Assembly (NCBI GenBank): GCA_946530965.1
Contig: CAMNAK010000001.1
Location: 124,001 to 188,000, forward strand
Source: an uncultured Candidatus Saccharibacteria bacterium
Lineage (GTDB): Bacteria; Patescibacteriota; Saccharimonadia; Saccharimonadales; Saccharimonadaceae
Length of the DNA stretch: 64,000 nt
Reading direction: 5' to 3'
The notes beneath the pieces are model-generated. The model did not search any database and was not told the DNA's origin. It saw only the letters and a list, made by a program, of their open reading frames with translations. The translations under genes and the position numbers were made by a program. This document shows positions 26,755 through 34,282 of this stretch, piece after piece; position 1 is the first letter of the stretch, and each line of letters opens with the position of its first letter.

Positions 26755-26822
26755 TGTAAAGCTAGTATATCAGAAAGATTGAAAAAACGCAAATCGTCAT
26801 CCGAATCCGGGTATTATTCGCG

Positions 26823-26913
26823 AACGTAGGCATTAACTTTCCAAAATAGAAAGTTTATATAGATAAGCCAATAACGCTAAGGTGTATTAACTTTCTAAAA
26901 TCGCAAGCTAAAG
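26823..26913. repeat. Dispersed 91-bp structured repeat, copy B
   Basis: Second copy of the element at 21450-21540. The first hairpin changes from CTTGC/GCAAG to CTTTC/GAAAG, a compensatory pair change, so structure is kept. This copy also has outer arms AACGTAG (26823) and CTACGTT just past the repeat. It lies between tRNA-Leu and the FAD oxidase gene. Confidence 0.7.
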
Positions 26914-27045
26914 TCTACGTTAGAAAAATAATTCTAATCAAGAAACCCTCTATAAAACTCCAAAATTTAAACCACGAGCATCTTAAAAACTCGCAGCGCT
27001 TATGCTAAACTAATATAAGGTATTTGAGGAAAAAGTAAGGGGAGA

Positions 27046-28641
27046 ATGAATAAGTTAGCCGTTTATTTAAACAAGAATATTGATGGAGTTGTTTATAGTG
27101 CTCCTAATATTTTGGACAAATATTCTTGCGATCGTTCGGTTTTAAAATACAAACCAAAACTCGTGGCAATTCCAGCCAACGTTGCCGATGTACGACGTCT
27201 AGTAAAATTTGCTAACCAGCTCGCCAGTAAAGGCATGAATATGCCCATCACGGTTCGTGGTGGCGGTCATAGCAAAACCGGTACAGCAATTGGTAGTGGC
27301 ATTATCATGTCTACCGAGCGCCTAAATCATATCCAGGAAATCGACACACGCCAGCGTCTTATTCGTGTCCAGGCTGGCGCAACGCTTGGCGAAGTTCAGG
27401 CTGCTCTTAATATGTCTGGCATGGAGCTTCCAGTTTTTGGCGATCCAAAAATGACTATCGGTGGCCTCATTGCAAACTGCGCCCCGGCTTCCGTTAATAC
27501 TCGCCCAAGCACAATTATCGACTTTATCGAAGATATGGAAGTCGTGATTGCGGACGGTAGTCTTATTCAAGTTCACAAAATCACTAGCAGTCGTGCGGAC
27601 AAAATCGGCAACGGCAAAAATCTTGAAGCCCGTATTTACAAGCAGCTCAAGGAATTCCTCGAAAAGAATCAATTAATACTAGATAAGGTTAATGATGCTA
27701 AGGAAAGCCGATCTTGGTATTCAGGCATCAAAGATGTCTGCGCAAAGCGTGGCTTTAATCTTGCTCCTATTTTCTGTGGTTCTGAGGGTACGCTTGGTGT
27801 AATTACTGAGGTTATCCTTCATGTCGAGCCAATCTTTGAATCGCCAAACTTTATCGCAATCGTTTGCGACGATATCAAGAGCTTCGAAAAAGCTACGCAG
27901 CTTATCGAGAAAGAGAAGTTTACCGATGCTATCTTCTATGATACGGAAATCTTTGCAGATATCGAGCAGACCGGTAAGAGCCTAAAGTTTATCAAGAAAG
28001 CCAAGAAAAATGGCTATCTTATTGTCGCGAACGCCAAAGATGACTCGCATGCAAAGCGTCGCTCAAAGATTAAATCCCTGGAAAAGAAGCTTGAAAAGAG
28101 CCATAAACTCATCGTTGCCAATGCCGAAAATAAGGGAGACTTTATTGCGATTCATGAGAATCTTATCGCTTATCTCAGCCAAGATAATCTCGAGTCTCGC
28201 GTTCCAGTTGTCGATCAGGTATATATTCCAAAAGAAAAACGCGTAGAGTTCTTAAAGCAACTCGAGGCTTTATCTGACGTGCATAATATGCCTATGCCAG
28301 CCTACGGCTCTATTGAATATGATACTTATACTGTCCGTCCAAAGCTTCGCGCCGACGATCTAAAATCTTACAAGAGAATGATCGACTTCCTCCGTGATTA
28401 CATTGCTATTGTAAAAGAATGCGGTGGCCATGTTTGTGGTGCTGCCCCAGAAGGTCGCTTCTTGGCTCCATTTATTAAAGCTGAGACCAACCCTGCTATT
28501 ATTGAGCTCAATCGTAAGGTAAAAGATATTATCGATCCAAACCATATCTTCAATCCGGGCATCAAGCACGAAGCTGATGCGCGTGTGATTTTCAAGCATT
28601 TCCGCACAGAATATGGCGGGGATCTCCAAAGCTCTTACTAG
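27046..28641 (+). CDS. FAD-linked oxidase (GlcD/PCMH-type dehydrogenase)
   Basis: 531-aa flavoprotein. The N-terminal PCMH FAD-binding domain is clear: PITVRGGGHSKTGTAIGSG (pyrophosphate loop), IRVQAGATLGEVQAALN, GDPKMTIGGLIANCAP, and FCGSEGTLGVITEVILHVEP. The C-terminal FAD-oxidase domain ends with the family motif IIDPNHIFNPG. Likely oxidises a 2-hydroxy acid such as lactate or glycolate; there is no Fe-S domain, so the electron acceptor is unknown. Preceded by AAGGGGAG. Transcribed alone between repeat B and the trigger factor gene. Confidence 0.88.
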   Translation: MNKLAVYLNKNIDGVVYSAPNILDKYSCDRSVLKYKPKLVAIPANVADVRRLVKFANQLASKGMNMPITVRGGGHSKTGTAIGSGIIMSTERLNHIQEIDTRQRLIRVQAGATLGEVQAALNMSGMELPVFGDPKMTIGGLIANCAPASVNTRPSTIIDFIEDMEVVIADGSLIQVHKITSSRADKIGNGKNLEARIYKQLKEFLEKNQLILDKVNDAKESRSWYSGIKDVCAKRGFNLAPIFCGSEGTLGVITEVILHVEPIFESPNFIAIVCDDIKSFEKATQLIEKEKFTDAIFYDTEIFADIEQTGKSLKFIKKAKKNGYLIVANAKDDSHAKRRSKIKSLEKKLEKSHKLIVANAENKGDFIAIHENLIAYLSQDNLESRVPVVDQVYIPKEKRVEFLKQLEALSDVHNMPMPAYGSIEYDTYTVRPKLRADDLKSYKRMIDFLRDYIAIVKECGGHVCGAAPEGRFLAPFIKAETNPAIIELNRKVKDIIDPNHIFNPGIKHEADARVIFKHFRTEYGGDLQSSY

Positions 28642-28676
28642 TTAAGCGCTCATGGTTCGTCTCTAAAGAGATATTA

Positions 28677-28685
28677 TGCTATAAT
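28677..28685 (+). promoter_or_regulatory. Extended -10 promoter of tig (TGCTATAAT), leaderless
   Basis: Ends 7 bases before the ATG at 28693, so the predicted transcription start is at the start codon. Confidence 0.75.
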
Positions 28686-28692
28686 TTCTCTT

Positions 28693-30096
28693 ATGAAATC
28701 ATCCGTTGAGAAAACTAATACTTCCGCCAAATTTAGCATCGAATTTGACGCGAAAGATTTCGAGCCAGCACGCATCAAGGCCCTAAATCGCCTCGCTCGA
28801 AACATCAAAGTCGCAGGATTCCGCGAAGGTAAAGCTCCTGCAAATATCGTCGAACAGCATGTTGATCCAAACAAGCTAGCAACCGAAACGCTAGATGTTC
28901 TCGTTCGTACGACTATTCCAAAAGTCTTCAACGAAGAAGGCTTGCTTCCAATTTCTACTCCTCATGTAGATGTTATTAAGTTCATCCCTGGCGAAAGCGC
29001 AGAAATTACCATCACTGCCGACATCATGCCAGAGGTAGAATTCTGCGATTACGAATCTTTGAAGGCAGACTACGTCAAGCAGACTATTGTCGAAGCTGAT
29101 GTCGACGATGTTCTAAACCGTATTGCTGAAAGCTTCGCAGAAACAGAAGTTGTAAAGCGCGCAGCAAAAGAAGGCGATGAAACCGTTATCGACTTCACTG
29201 GCAAGAAAGATGGTGTTGCATTTGATGGCGGCAGCGCAAAAGATTTCAAGCTTCGCCTTGGTTCTGGTCAGTTTATTCCAGGCTTCGAAGACGGCATCGT
29301 TGGCCACGAAGTTGGCGATAAGTTCGATCTAAACCTTACCTTCCCAGAAGATTATGGCAATGCCGATCTTGCTGGTCAGAAGGTTGTCTTTGAGGTCCTC
29401 TTGAAGCAGGTTAACGAAATCAAGAAACCAGCTATCGATGACGAACTTGCAAAGAAGACTGGTGCTTTCGATAGTCTAGACAAGCTCAAAGCAGACATCT
29501 TGAAGAATCTCGAAGAACAGGCTAAGCGCGCTGCTGACGATCGTTATAAAGACGCTCTTCTAGACGAGCTCGTAAAAGGTTCCAAGACTGAAGCTCCACA
29601 GACTCTAGTCAAAGAACAAATGGAGATGATCCGCAGCGATCTTCTTCGCAATCTAAACGCTCGCAAGATGCAGCTCGAAACCTGGCTCAAGAACACTAGA
29701 AAGACTATGGAAGAATGGGAAAAGGAAGTCGAATTGGCTGCTACAAACCGCGTTCTTTCTAGTATCGTTGTCCAGAAGCTTGGCGACGAACTTGGCATCG
29801 AAATCGCAGACGAGGATGTCGAAGAACAACTCAACCTTATGCGCCAATCTTACGCAAAGAGCCCAGAAGCTCTTAAAGATCTCGAAGATCCACGCACAAA
29901 GGCAAGCATCCGCAACCGTATGCGCGTAAATGCTATTATGGACAAGCTAGTCGAGATTAACCTTCCCCATGCAAAACAGGTCGATCCAAAAGACCTAAAG
30001 CCAAAAGCAGAGAAGAAGTCTGATAAGAAAGCCGATAAAAAGGCAGACAAAAAGTCTGACAAGAAGGCAGACAAGAAAGCCAAGAAAAGCAAATAA
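28693..30096 (+). CDS. tig: Trigger factor, ribosome-bound chaperone and prolyl isomerase
   Basis: 467 aa. Domain order: N-terminal ribosome-binding domain with the signature GFREGKAPANIVEQ (family GFRxGKxP), FKBP-type prolyl isomerase domain (about 150-240: DETVIDFTGKKDGVAFDGG, GSGQFIPGFEDGIVGHEVGD), then the helical C-terminal chaperone domain. It ends with a low-complexity Lys/Asp tail of about 30 residues made of DKKA/DKKS repeats, probably contacting RNA. Leaderless start predicted. Followed by an intrinsic terminator. Confidence 0.96.
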   Translation: MKSSVEKTNTSAKFSIEFDAKDFEPARIKALNRLARNIKVAGFREGKAPANIVEQHVDPNKLATETLDVLVRTTIPKVFNEEGLLPISTPHVDVIKFIPGESAEITITADIMPEVEFCDYESLKADYVKQTIVEADVDDVLNRIAESFAETEVVKRAAKEGDETVIDFTGKKDGVAFDGGSAKDFKLRLGSGQFIPGFEDGIVGHEVGDKFDLNLTFPEDYGNADLAGQKVVFEVLLKQVNEIKKPAIDDELAKKTGAFDSLDKLKADILKNLEEQAKRAADDRYKDALLDELVKGSKTEAPQTLVKEQMEMIRSDLLRNLNARKMQLETWLKNTRKTMEEWEKEVELAATNRVLSSIVVQKLGDELGIEIADEDVEEQLNLMRQSYAKSPEALKDLEDPRTKASIRNRMRVNAIMDKLVEINLPHAKQVDPKDLKPKAEKKSDKKADKKADKKSDKKADKKAKKSK

Positions 30097-30104
30097 GTCG
30101 CAAT

Positions 30105-30135
30105 AAAAACCACCCCTCGAATGGGGTGGCTTTTG
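30105..30135 (+). terminator. Intrinsic terminator of tig
   Basis: CCACCCC/GGGGTGG hairpin followed by CTTTTGG. Confidence 0.75.
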
Positions 30136-30176
30136 GCCCAAAACAATTGGCTAGGGTCTATGGATGTTTGTTTTTG

Positions 30177-30235
30177 AAAAAGTGTAAAAGTTAACCTAGT
30201 TAACCTAGTTAACTTTATCAACTTTTACACTTTTT
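30177..30235. repeat. GTTAAC-rich long palindrome P1
   Basis: Perfect 16-bp inverted repeat AAAAAGTGTAAAAGTT/AACTTTTACACTTTTT enclosing a 27-base loop with CTAGTTAAC repeated at 9-bp spacing. T runs on both strands mean it can terminate tig read-through and the convergent 71-aa gene, whose stop lies inside it. A related palindrome is at 61144-61191. Confidence 0.8.
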
Positions 30236-30440
30236 TCTTTTTATTAGCAATGTGCCAATGGTCTCCCATGTCGCATTTGTAGGCGTGAAGGGAATGGGGC
30301 GGCAAGCCGTGCTGGTATTCAGATAGGCGCGCGGCGTCTTCTGCATCTTCTTCGCTGTCGTAGCAAATCTTTTGCTTATCTCCAACCCAGCAAAGCTTTG
30401 GATTGTACTGGCCAAAATTAACCTGTCTAGTTGTTGACAT
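30225..30440 (-). CDS. Small soluble protein, unknown (71 aa)
   Basis: 71 aa with a TAGGAGA ribosome binding site 8 bases before the ATG at 30440. Contains ICYDSEEDAEDAARLSEYQH followed by LHAYKCDMGDHWHIA, which resembles a small family with a C-terminal Y-x-C-x-x-x-x-WH motif and possible metal ligands (Cys, two His). No function is known to me. Its last codons (KKKKV) run into the palindrome P1. The 65-aa minus ORF at 30218-30415 is in another frame and lacks a binding site. Confidence 0.65.
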   Translation of the reverse strand: MSTTRQVNFGQYNPKLCWVGDKQKICYDSEEDAEDAARLSEYQHGLPPHSLHAYKCDMGDHWHIANKKKKV

Positions 30441-30483
30441 TAAAAAATCTCCTACGAGTATTCTATCATAAGTATAAGCTATA

Positions 30484-30512
30484 TTGACAACATAAGCATG
30501 ATGTGATATAAT
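30484..30512 (+). promoter_or_regulatory. Consensus promoter TTGACA-17-TATAAT
   Basis: Perfect -35 and -10 hexamers with 17-bp spacing and an extended -10 TGA. Drives the metzincin-like gene. The divergent small gene at 30440 uses overlapping sequence. Confidence 0.85.
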
Positions 30513-30551
30513 ATGTGCATCCTACTATATTCTACCGAGGAGGTTCTTTTT

Positions 30552-31142
30552 ATGGCTAAGATTACTATTTACGTTCCCGCTGTGGATGATTACCGCTCAC
30601 AGGTGCTCGAAAAGGCAATAGAGATGGCAAAATACAATCTCAACGTCGATTTCGACATCTATCCTATCGATGTGCGTACGGATATGATCCTGATGCGCAG
30701 CTTTGATGCTCAGGAACTGGCGAAGGGTCTTTACGATGGCGGTTATAACCGTGACGAGGTTAGTATCTTCTTTGTTCGCAAGGACATCAAGACTGCTGAT
30801 ACCAACTTCTGTTTCGGCGCTACAATGGGAAAGACTATTCTTTTGTCTGACTACCGCATCAATCACGGCTGCTACAGCGAAGCAGAAAAGATCGCAATGC
30901 TCACCTACCTTATTGAGCACGAAATTGGTCACGCATTTAAGGCTGCCGACGATTTGCATTATGGTGACGGTATCTACGACATTCACTGCCTGAACGAAAA
31001 CTGCGTAATGCAGCAGGTGCAGTGCCTCGATGAGCTGAAAGACTTTGCGAAGCGCAATATGACATGTCGCGGAAAATACGAGCGAGGCTGCTTCTGTCCG
31101 CATTGCAAGAAGCGTTTTAATCGCTTCTATGCCGCTGAATAA
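30552..31142 (+). CDS. Metzincin-like zinc metalloprotease (archaemetzincin-like)
   Basis: 196 aa from the ATG at 30552, preceded by GAGGAGG; the earlier in-frame ATG in the ORF track lies in the leader. Zinc motif HEIGHAFKAAD (His123, Glu124, His127, Asp133) resembles metzincins with Asp as third ligand. It is followed by HCLNENCVMQQ, like the HC...CVM Met-turn of archaemetzincins, and a C-terminal Cys set ending CPHCKKRF that may bind a structural zinc. The family Gly in HExxHxxG is Lys here. No signal peptide, so it acts in the cytoplasm unless exported otherwise. Function unknown. Confidence 0.65.
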   Translation: MAKITIYVPAVDDYRSQVLEKAIEMAKYNLNVDFDIYPIDVRTDMILMRSFDAQELAKGLYDGGYNRDEVSIFFVRKDIKTADTNFCFGATMGKTILLSDYRINHGCYSEAEKIAMLTYLIEHEIGHAFKAADDLHYGDGIYDIHCLNENCVMQQVQCLDELKDFAKRNMTCRGKYERGCFCPHCKKRFNRFYAAE

Positions 31143-31161
31143 TAAGTTGTCTTTGTCTTCG

Positions 31162-31191
31162 GCTCCCCTCGAAAAAGGGGAGCAATTTTTT
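31162..31191 (+). terminator. Intrinsic terminator
   Basis: GCTCCCC/GGGGAGC hairpin, loop TCGAAAAA, then AATTTTTT. Ends the metzincin-like gene. Confidence 0.85.
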
Positions 31192-31209
31192 GCCACCTTA
31201 GATTTAATA

Positions 31210-31238
31210 TTGACAAAACATTACCAAAATGATATAAT
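31210..31238 (+). promoter_or_regulatory. Consensus promoter TTGACA-17-TATAAT with long leader
   Basis: Perfect hexamers, 17-bp spacer and extended -10. The leader runs about 130 bases to the ATG at 31376 and contains a GGCTTTC/GAAAGCC hairpin and a CCGGAG direct repeat. Confidence 0.85.
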
Positions 31239-31375
31239 ACACACATTATATTTCTAAAAAATATAGTCGCAAATTACTAGCAATCGTACGTGACCGTTCC
31301 GAGCTGGCTTTCCCAAGGGGGAGAGAAAGCCCGCCCGGAGCATTATCCGGAGTATTATACAAGGAGGGTTGCGGT

Positions 31376-31765
31376 ATGATTGATTTCTACCAAGGCACCT
31401 ATGATTTTGAGGATAGTCTCTACGCCCCCAATTTCATTCTCGATCCAATAACCATTGAGTACGAGAGAGAGCTGGACGGCGATGAAGGCAGACTCAACGA
31501 CAACAATGAGCTCGACATGACACTGGTCGCTCAGCTCGGAAGCAGACCTAGCAGTTTCCCCCGTGCATTTGGTGCAGCAGACTTCGCAGGAATGCTTGAA
31601 GATCTCGCTAGCGCTAATAGCATGACCGAAAAGGCAGAGATGCTAAGCTACTGGAGTCAGTGCTTCCATGGCACTATGGCAGAACAGCTTTCAAGCCTTG
31701 CCGAAGAACTCAAAAACAGCAACGAGGCTGCAGCTCGCAAGTTAATCGCGAAAATTTGCGGGTAA
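31376..31765 (+). CDS. Small acidic soluble protein, unknown (129 aa)
   Basis: 129 aa, acidic N-terminal half (DFEDSLYAPN, ERELDGDEGRLNDNNELD) and a helical C-terminal half (SLAEELKNSNEAAARKLIAK). AAGGAGGG precedes the ATG. It has a perfect consensus promoter, a structured leader of about 130 bases and a strong terminator, so it may be expressed at a high level. No family is recognised. Part of a series of similar stand-alone cassettes in 30-35 kb. Confidence 0.7.
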   Translation: MIDFYQGTYDFEDSLYAPNFILDPITIEYERELDGDEGRLNDNNELDMTLVAQLGSRPSSFPRAFGAADFAGMLEDLASANSMTEKAEMLSYWSQCFHGTMAEQLSSLAEELKNSNEAAARKLIAKICG

Positions 31766-31788
31766 GCAAAATATTCCCTGCGACCTCA

Positions 31789-31818
31789 AGCCCCCGGCCT
31801 AGCCGGGGGTGTTTTTTT
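31789..31818 (+). terminator. Intrinsic terminator
   Basis: AGCCCCCGGC/GCCGGGGGT with loop CTA, followed by GTTTTTTT. Confidence 0.9.
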
Positions 31819-31840
31819 CTGTGCAAAAAAATAAGCATGA

Positions 31841-31864
31841 GAAAGGCCCCTCCAATGAGGGGCC
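31841..31864 (-). terminator. Intrinsic terminator (minus strand)
   Basis: GGCCCCT/AGGGGCC hairpin just past the stop of the minus-strand 187-aa gene. The T-rich tail begins TTTCTC on the minus strand. Confidence 0.65.
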
Positions 31865-31869
31865 GGTCG

Positions 31870-32433
31870 TCAGCAGACGATGAGTTTTTTGAAATAATTT
31901 TTCATTATCTGGTCTGCTTGTGAGAGATCAAACTTCAGCTCAAAGGGGAGGTGTCTGTAACTGATATTCCAGAGTATCTCGTCCTCCTTCGGATGCAGAA
32001 GTCCGATCGAATATAATGTGAAGGCAGCGAGCATCTCGGCTTTTTTGAGGTTACCACTCTTGAGGCGCCAACCTACACCGATGATTCCTTCGCTGCATTT
32101 GCAGAACACCATGTAGGTGTTGTCGGACTTGAGCGAGAGCTTGACAAAGTCACACTCCCTTTCGATGTCTACCTTTCTTATGTTCGAGGACAGGCTTCTA
32201 TCTAATATCTCCGCCTGTTTGACGAGTTCCCTAAGGTCGGAATTCCTCTCAGTGCCGCGAGGCATCCAACCTTTGTCTACTTGAGTGACTTTGGCCCCAT
32301 CATACTTAATAACGTTGTAGATGTCAGGGCCCTCGCATCTCAAGCTAGACCAGAACTGCTGCAGCAGGTCTGCGTCCACCTCTTTTTGCGGGGCAGTCGT
32401 AGGTTTACTGCATTTGGTCATCATGATATCCAT
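31870..32433 (-). CDS. Soluble protein, unknown (187 aa)
   Basis: 187 aa, no membrane segment, mixed alpha/beta pattern (DFVKLSLKSDNTYMVFCKCS, IIGVGWRLKSGNLKKAEMLA). AGGAGGGG precedes the ATG at 32433. A TTGACA-17-TATTAT promoter (32494-32522) and a leader hairpin ATTCCGC/GCGGAAT lie upstream. No family recognised. It belongs with the stand-alone cassettes of this region by its promoter and leader design. Confidence 0.65.
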   Translation of the reverse strand: MDIMMTKCSKPTTAPQKEVDADLLQQFWSSLRCEGPDIYNVIKYDGAKVTQVDKGWMPRGTERNSDLRELVKQAEILDRSLSSNIRKVDIERECDFVKLSLKSDNTYMVFCKCSEGIIGVGWRLKSGNLKKAEMLAAFTLYSIGLLHPKEDEILWNISYRHLPFELKFDLSQADQIMKNYFKKLIVC

Positions 32434-32493
32434 GTGACCCCTCCTCTCTCATATAATAATACGATTCCGCTTCAAGAGCGGAATATCCTGAAT

Positions 32494-32522
32494 ATAATAG
32501 CACAAGCGACAAAATTTGTCAA
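32494..32522 (-). promoter_or_regulatory. Promoter TTGACA-17-TATTAT and leader hairpin (minus strand)
   Basis: Perfect -35 and a one-mismatch -10 with extended TGC. The transcript starts with a hairpin ATTCCGC-TCTTGAA-GCGGAAT before the AGGAGG. Confidence 0.75.
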
Positions 32523-32620
32523 GCAATAAAACGTTAGCAATTAGGGGGGGTTCTTAAGAGCTTAAGGTTGACTTTAGAGCTTTTTAGGTGATACATTTAA
32601 AATCAATATACATAAAACGC

Positions 32621-32650
32621 AACACTCCGAAATAACAGGGGTGTTTTTTA
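32621..32650 (+). terminator. Terminator-like hairpin in leader of sugar transferase gene
   Basis: AACACTCC/GGGGTGTT with a 9-base loop followed by TTTTTATT, 30 bases before the ATG at 32680. A TTGACT...TACATT promoter-like pair lies about 30 bases upstream, so it may act as an attenuator. Confidence 0.6.
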
Positions 32651-32679
32651 TTCAAAAAAGAGAAGGTTACAGGGATAAA

Positions 32680-33450
32680 ATGGCAGAAAAAGTGATCGCG
32701 AATGACACTGCGTATGGGCAGGCGGATTTTTATACTGTTTCTGCACAGCTAAACTCTGGTTATAGCCTTAACGAAGCGACGGTTACGACACTCGCTCAGC
32801 GTGGTAGTATGCGCTACGCGGCATATATGTTTGTAAAGCGTAGCTTTGATGTTGTTGTAAGCTTTTGTGGCTGCCTTGCGCTTGTGCCTGTGATTGTATT
32901 TGTTAAAGCCGGCAACATGCTTACTGGTGATTTTAAGCCTATGTTCTTGAAGCAGGCAAGGCTTGGCCGTGATGGCAAAATCTTTAATCTTTTAAAGTTC
33001 CGTAGTATGGTCATGTTGGATGATGGTCGCCAGGCTGATGCTCTACTAGATGAGCTTTTTGAAAAGAATCCGGAACTAAGAAAAGAATACGAAAAGAATC
33101 ACAAGCTAGACAATGACCCACGCATTACCAAGATGGGCAAGTTTATCCGCGCGACGTCTCTAGACGAGCTTCCTCAGTTCCTAAACGTCCTCAAGGGCGA
33201 TATGTCCTTCATTGGCAACAGACCATATATGGTTAGCGAACGCGATCATATGGGTGTTAATTCCGATGTTATTCTTGCTGTAAAACCTGGCCTTACGGGC
33301 TGGTGGCAGGTTTCTGGTCGCAACAATCTGACTTTTGGCCAGAGGCTTGTACTCGAGTCGGAGTATGGCGAGAAGGCTTCGCTAAAGTTTGACCTGTATA
33401 TTCTAGCCAAGACTTTCAAGGCAGTGCTTAAGAAAGTTGGCAGCAAATAG
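32680..33450 (+). CDS. Polyprenyl-phosphate sugar phosphotransferase (initiating enzyme)
   Basis: 256 aa from the ATG at 32680. Bacterial sugar transferase of the WbaP/WcaJ/PglC type, which loads the first sugar-1-phosphate onto undecaprenyl phosphate at the inner face of the membrane. An N-terminal region is followed by one membrane segment (about 51-75), then the catalytic core: FLKQARLGRDGKIFNLLKFR, ATSLDELPQFLNVLKGDMSF with the family DE, and GNRPYMVSERD; the C-terminus holds KPGLTGWWQVSGRNNLTF. It probably starts the polymer built by the 35-44 kb genes, from which it is separated by two cassette genes. Confidence 0.9.
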   Translation: MAEKVIANDTAYGQADFYTVSAQLNSGYSLNEATVTTLAQRGSMRYAAYMFVKRSFDVVVSFCGCLALVPVIVFVKAGNMLTGDFKPMFLKQARLGRDGKIFNLLKFRSMVMLDDGRQADALLDELFEKNPELRKEYEKNHKLDNDPRITKMGKFIRATSLDELPQFLNVLKGDMSFIGNRPYMVSERDHMGVNSDVILAVKPGLTGWWQVSGRNNLTFGQRLVLESEYGEKASLKFDLYILAKTFKAVLKKVGSK

Positions 33451-33455
33451 TCCAT

Positions 33456-33484
33456 TTGACATTCCGTTATCTTGGATAGATAAT
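33456..33484 (+). promoter_or_regulatory. Promoter TTGACA-17-GATAAT
   Basis: Perfect -35 and near-consensus -10. Leader of about 50 bases with a GGCTAC/GTAGCT hairpin. Drives the first of two tandem paralogues. Confidence 0.75.
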
Positions 33485-33541
33485 GAAACCACGCGGCTAC
33501 CCCTGTAGCTGTAGTACTTTTTTGAAAGTTGGTGGATATTA

Positions 33542-34141
33542 ATGGAGAATACCAAAAAAGATAAGGCCAAGATTGACCTCGAGCTGACTCAGGCACTGGC
33601 GGATTTTGCCGGAGCCCTGGAGGACTATATCGACTCCTGTGCATTTGCTGCGCCCGATCTTGGGCTTTGTCATAGGACTGGCCAGGTTATTTACTCGGCC
33701 CGCAGCTTCGTTAAGGTTTACGAGAAGGATATGCCTCATCGTAATACTGACGAGCTTTGGCCTGTAAAGATTGTGCAGGTTAGAACTGCATTTAGTGCGT
33801 ACTCTTCGTTTATTAATATGCCCTCGGAGCGCGAGATTGCAAAGGTCAATTTGTTGCTGGATAAGCTCATTGCTGCTTGGCGCGAATGCGATGCCGGCGA
33901 TGCGTTTGCCGAGGAAATCGATGACGCTTTTGGTCTTGTCTTTACTTCAGAAGAGACGACCAAAAATGGTCAGAAGAAGTATATCGACGAGGGCTTCAAT
34001 CCGGCGGACATCGAAGGGGATGTAATGCTGCTTTATAACTCTATAATGGCGACTCTTAGCGGACACCTTGTCGAAATCGCCGGTGGCTATCAGCAAATCA
34101 TTGACGAAGCAAAAGCTAAGCTCGCGGATGCCGAAGAGTGA
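33542..34141 (+). CDS. Cassette protein, tandem paralogue 1, unknown
   Basis: 199 aa, acidic, soluble, mostly helical. Clearly paralogous to the next gene: SFVKVYEKDMP...WPVKIVQVRTAFSAYS against CFTKVYASDLK...WPVTLRQINLAFALYS, and DEGFNPADIEGDVMLLYNSI against DEGFDPSDIFGDVAVLRDNI. It has its own promoter, leader hairpin and terminator. No family is recognised. Inserted between the initiating sugar transferase and the rest of the polysaccharide genes. Confidence 0.7.
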   Translation: MENTKKDKAKIDLELTQALADFAGALEDYIDSCAFAAPDLGLCHRTGQVIYSARSFVKVYEKDMPHRNTDELWPVKIVQVRTAFSAYSSFINMPSEREIAKVNLLLDKLIAAWRECDAGDAFAEEIDDAFGLVFTSEETTKNGQKKYIDEGFNPADIEGDVMLLYNSIMATLSGHLVEIAGGYQQIIDEAKAKLADAEE

Positions 34142-34161
34142 GCTGCGAATATCCAAAAACA

Positions 34162-34195
34162 AAACCGCCCCCCAAAAAAAGTGGAGGCGGTTTTT
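34162..34195 (+). terminator. Intrinsic terminator
   Basis: AAACCGCC/GGCGGTTT with extra CCC/GTGGA inside, followed by TTTTT. Confidence 0.85.
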
Positions 34196-34201
34196 CATGC
34201 C

Positions 34202-34229
34202 TTGACGATTCCTACTATTATTATATAAT
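34202..34229 (+). promoter_or_regulatory. Promoter TTGACG-16-TATAAT
   Basis: One mismatch in -35 and a perfect -10. Drives the second tandem paralogue; the leader ends in GAAAGAGG before the ATG. Confidence 0.75.
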
Positions 34230-34282
34230 ATAGTTGCATGGTTGCTTGCCGGCCATAGTATTTTTTAGAAAGAGGTGTTTGT

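Noticed and set aside
26580-26792. 70-aa minus-strand ORF (contains GSSPVSRT)
   Set aside because: It is the read-through translation of tRNA-Leu and its flanks, a classic tRNA shadow.
30218-30415. 65-aa minus-strand ORF overlapping the 71-aa gene
   Set aside because: Different frame and no ribosome binding site; the 30225-30440 frame has TAGGAGA and ends at the same palindrome.
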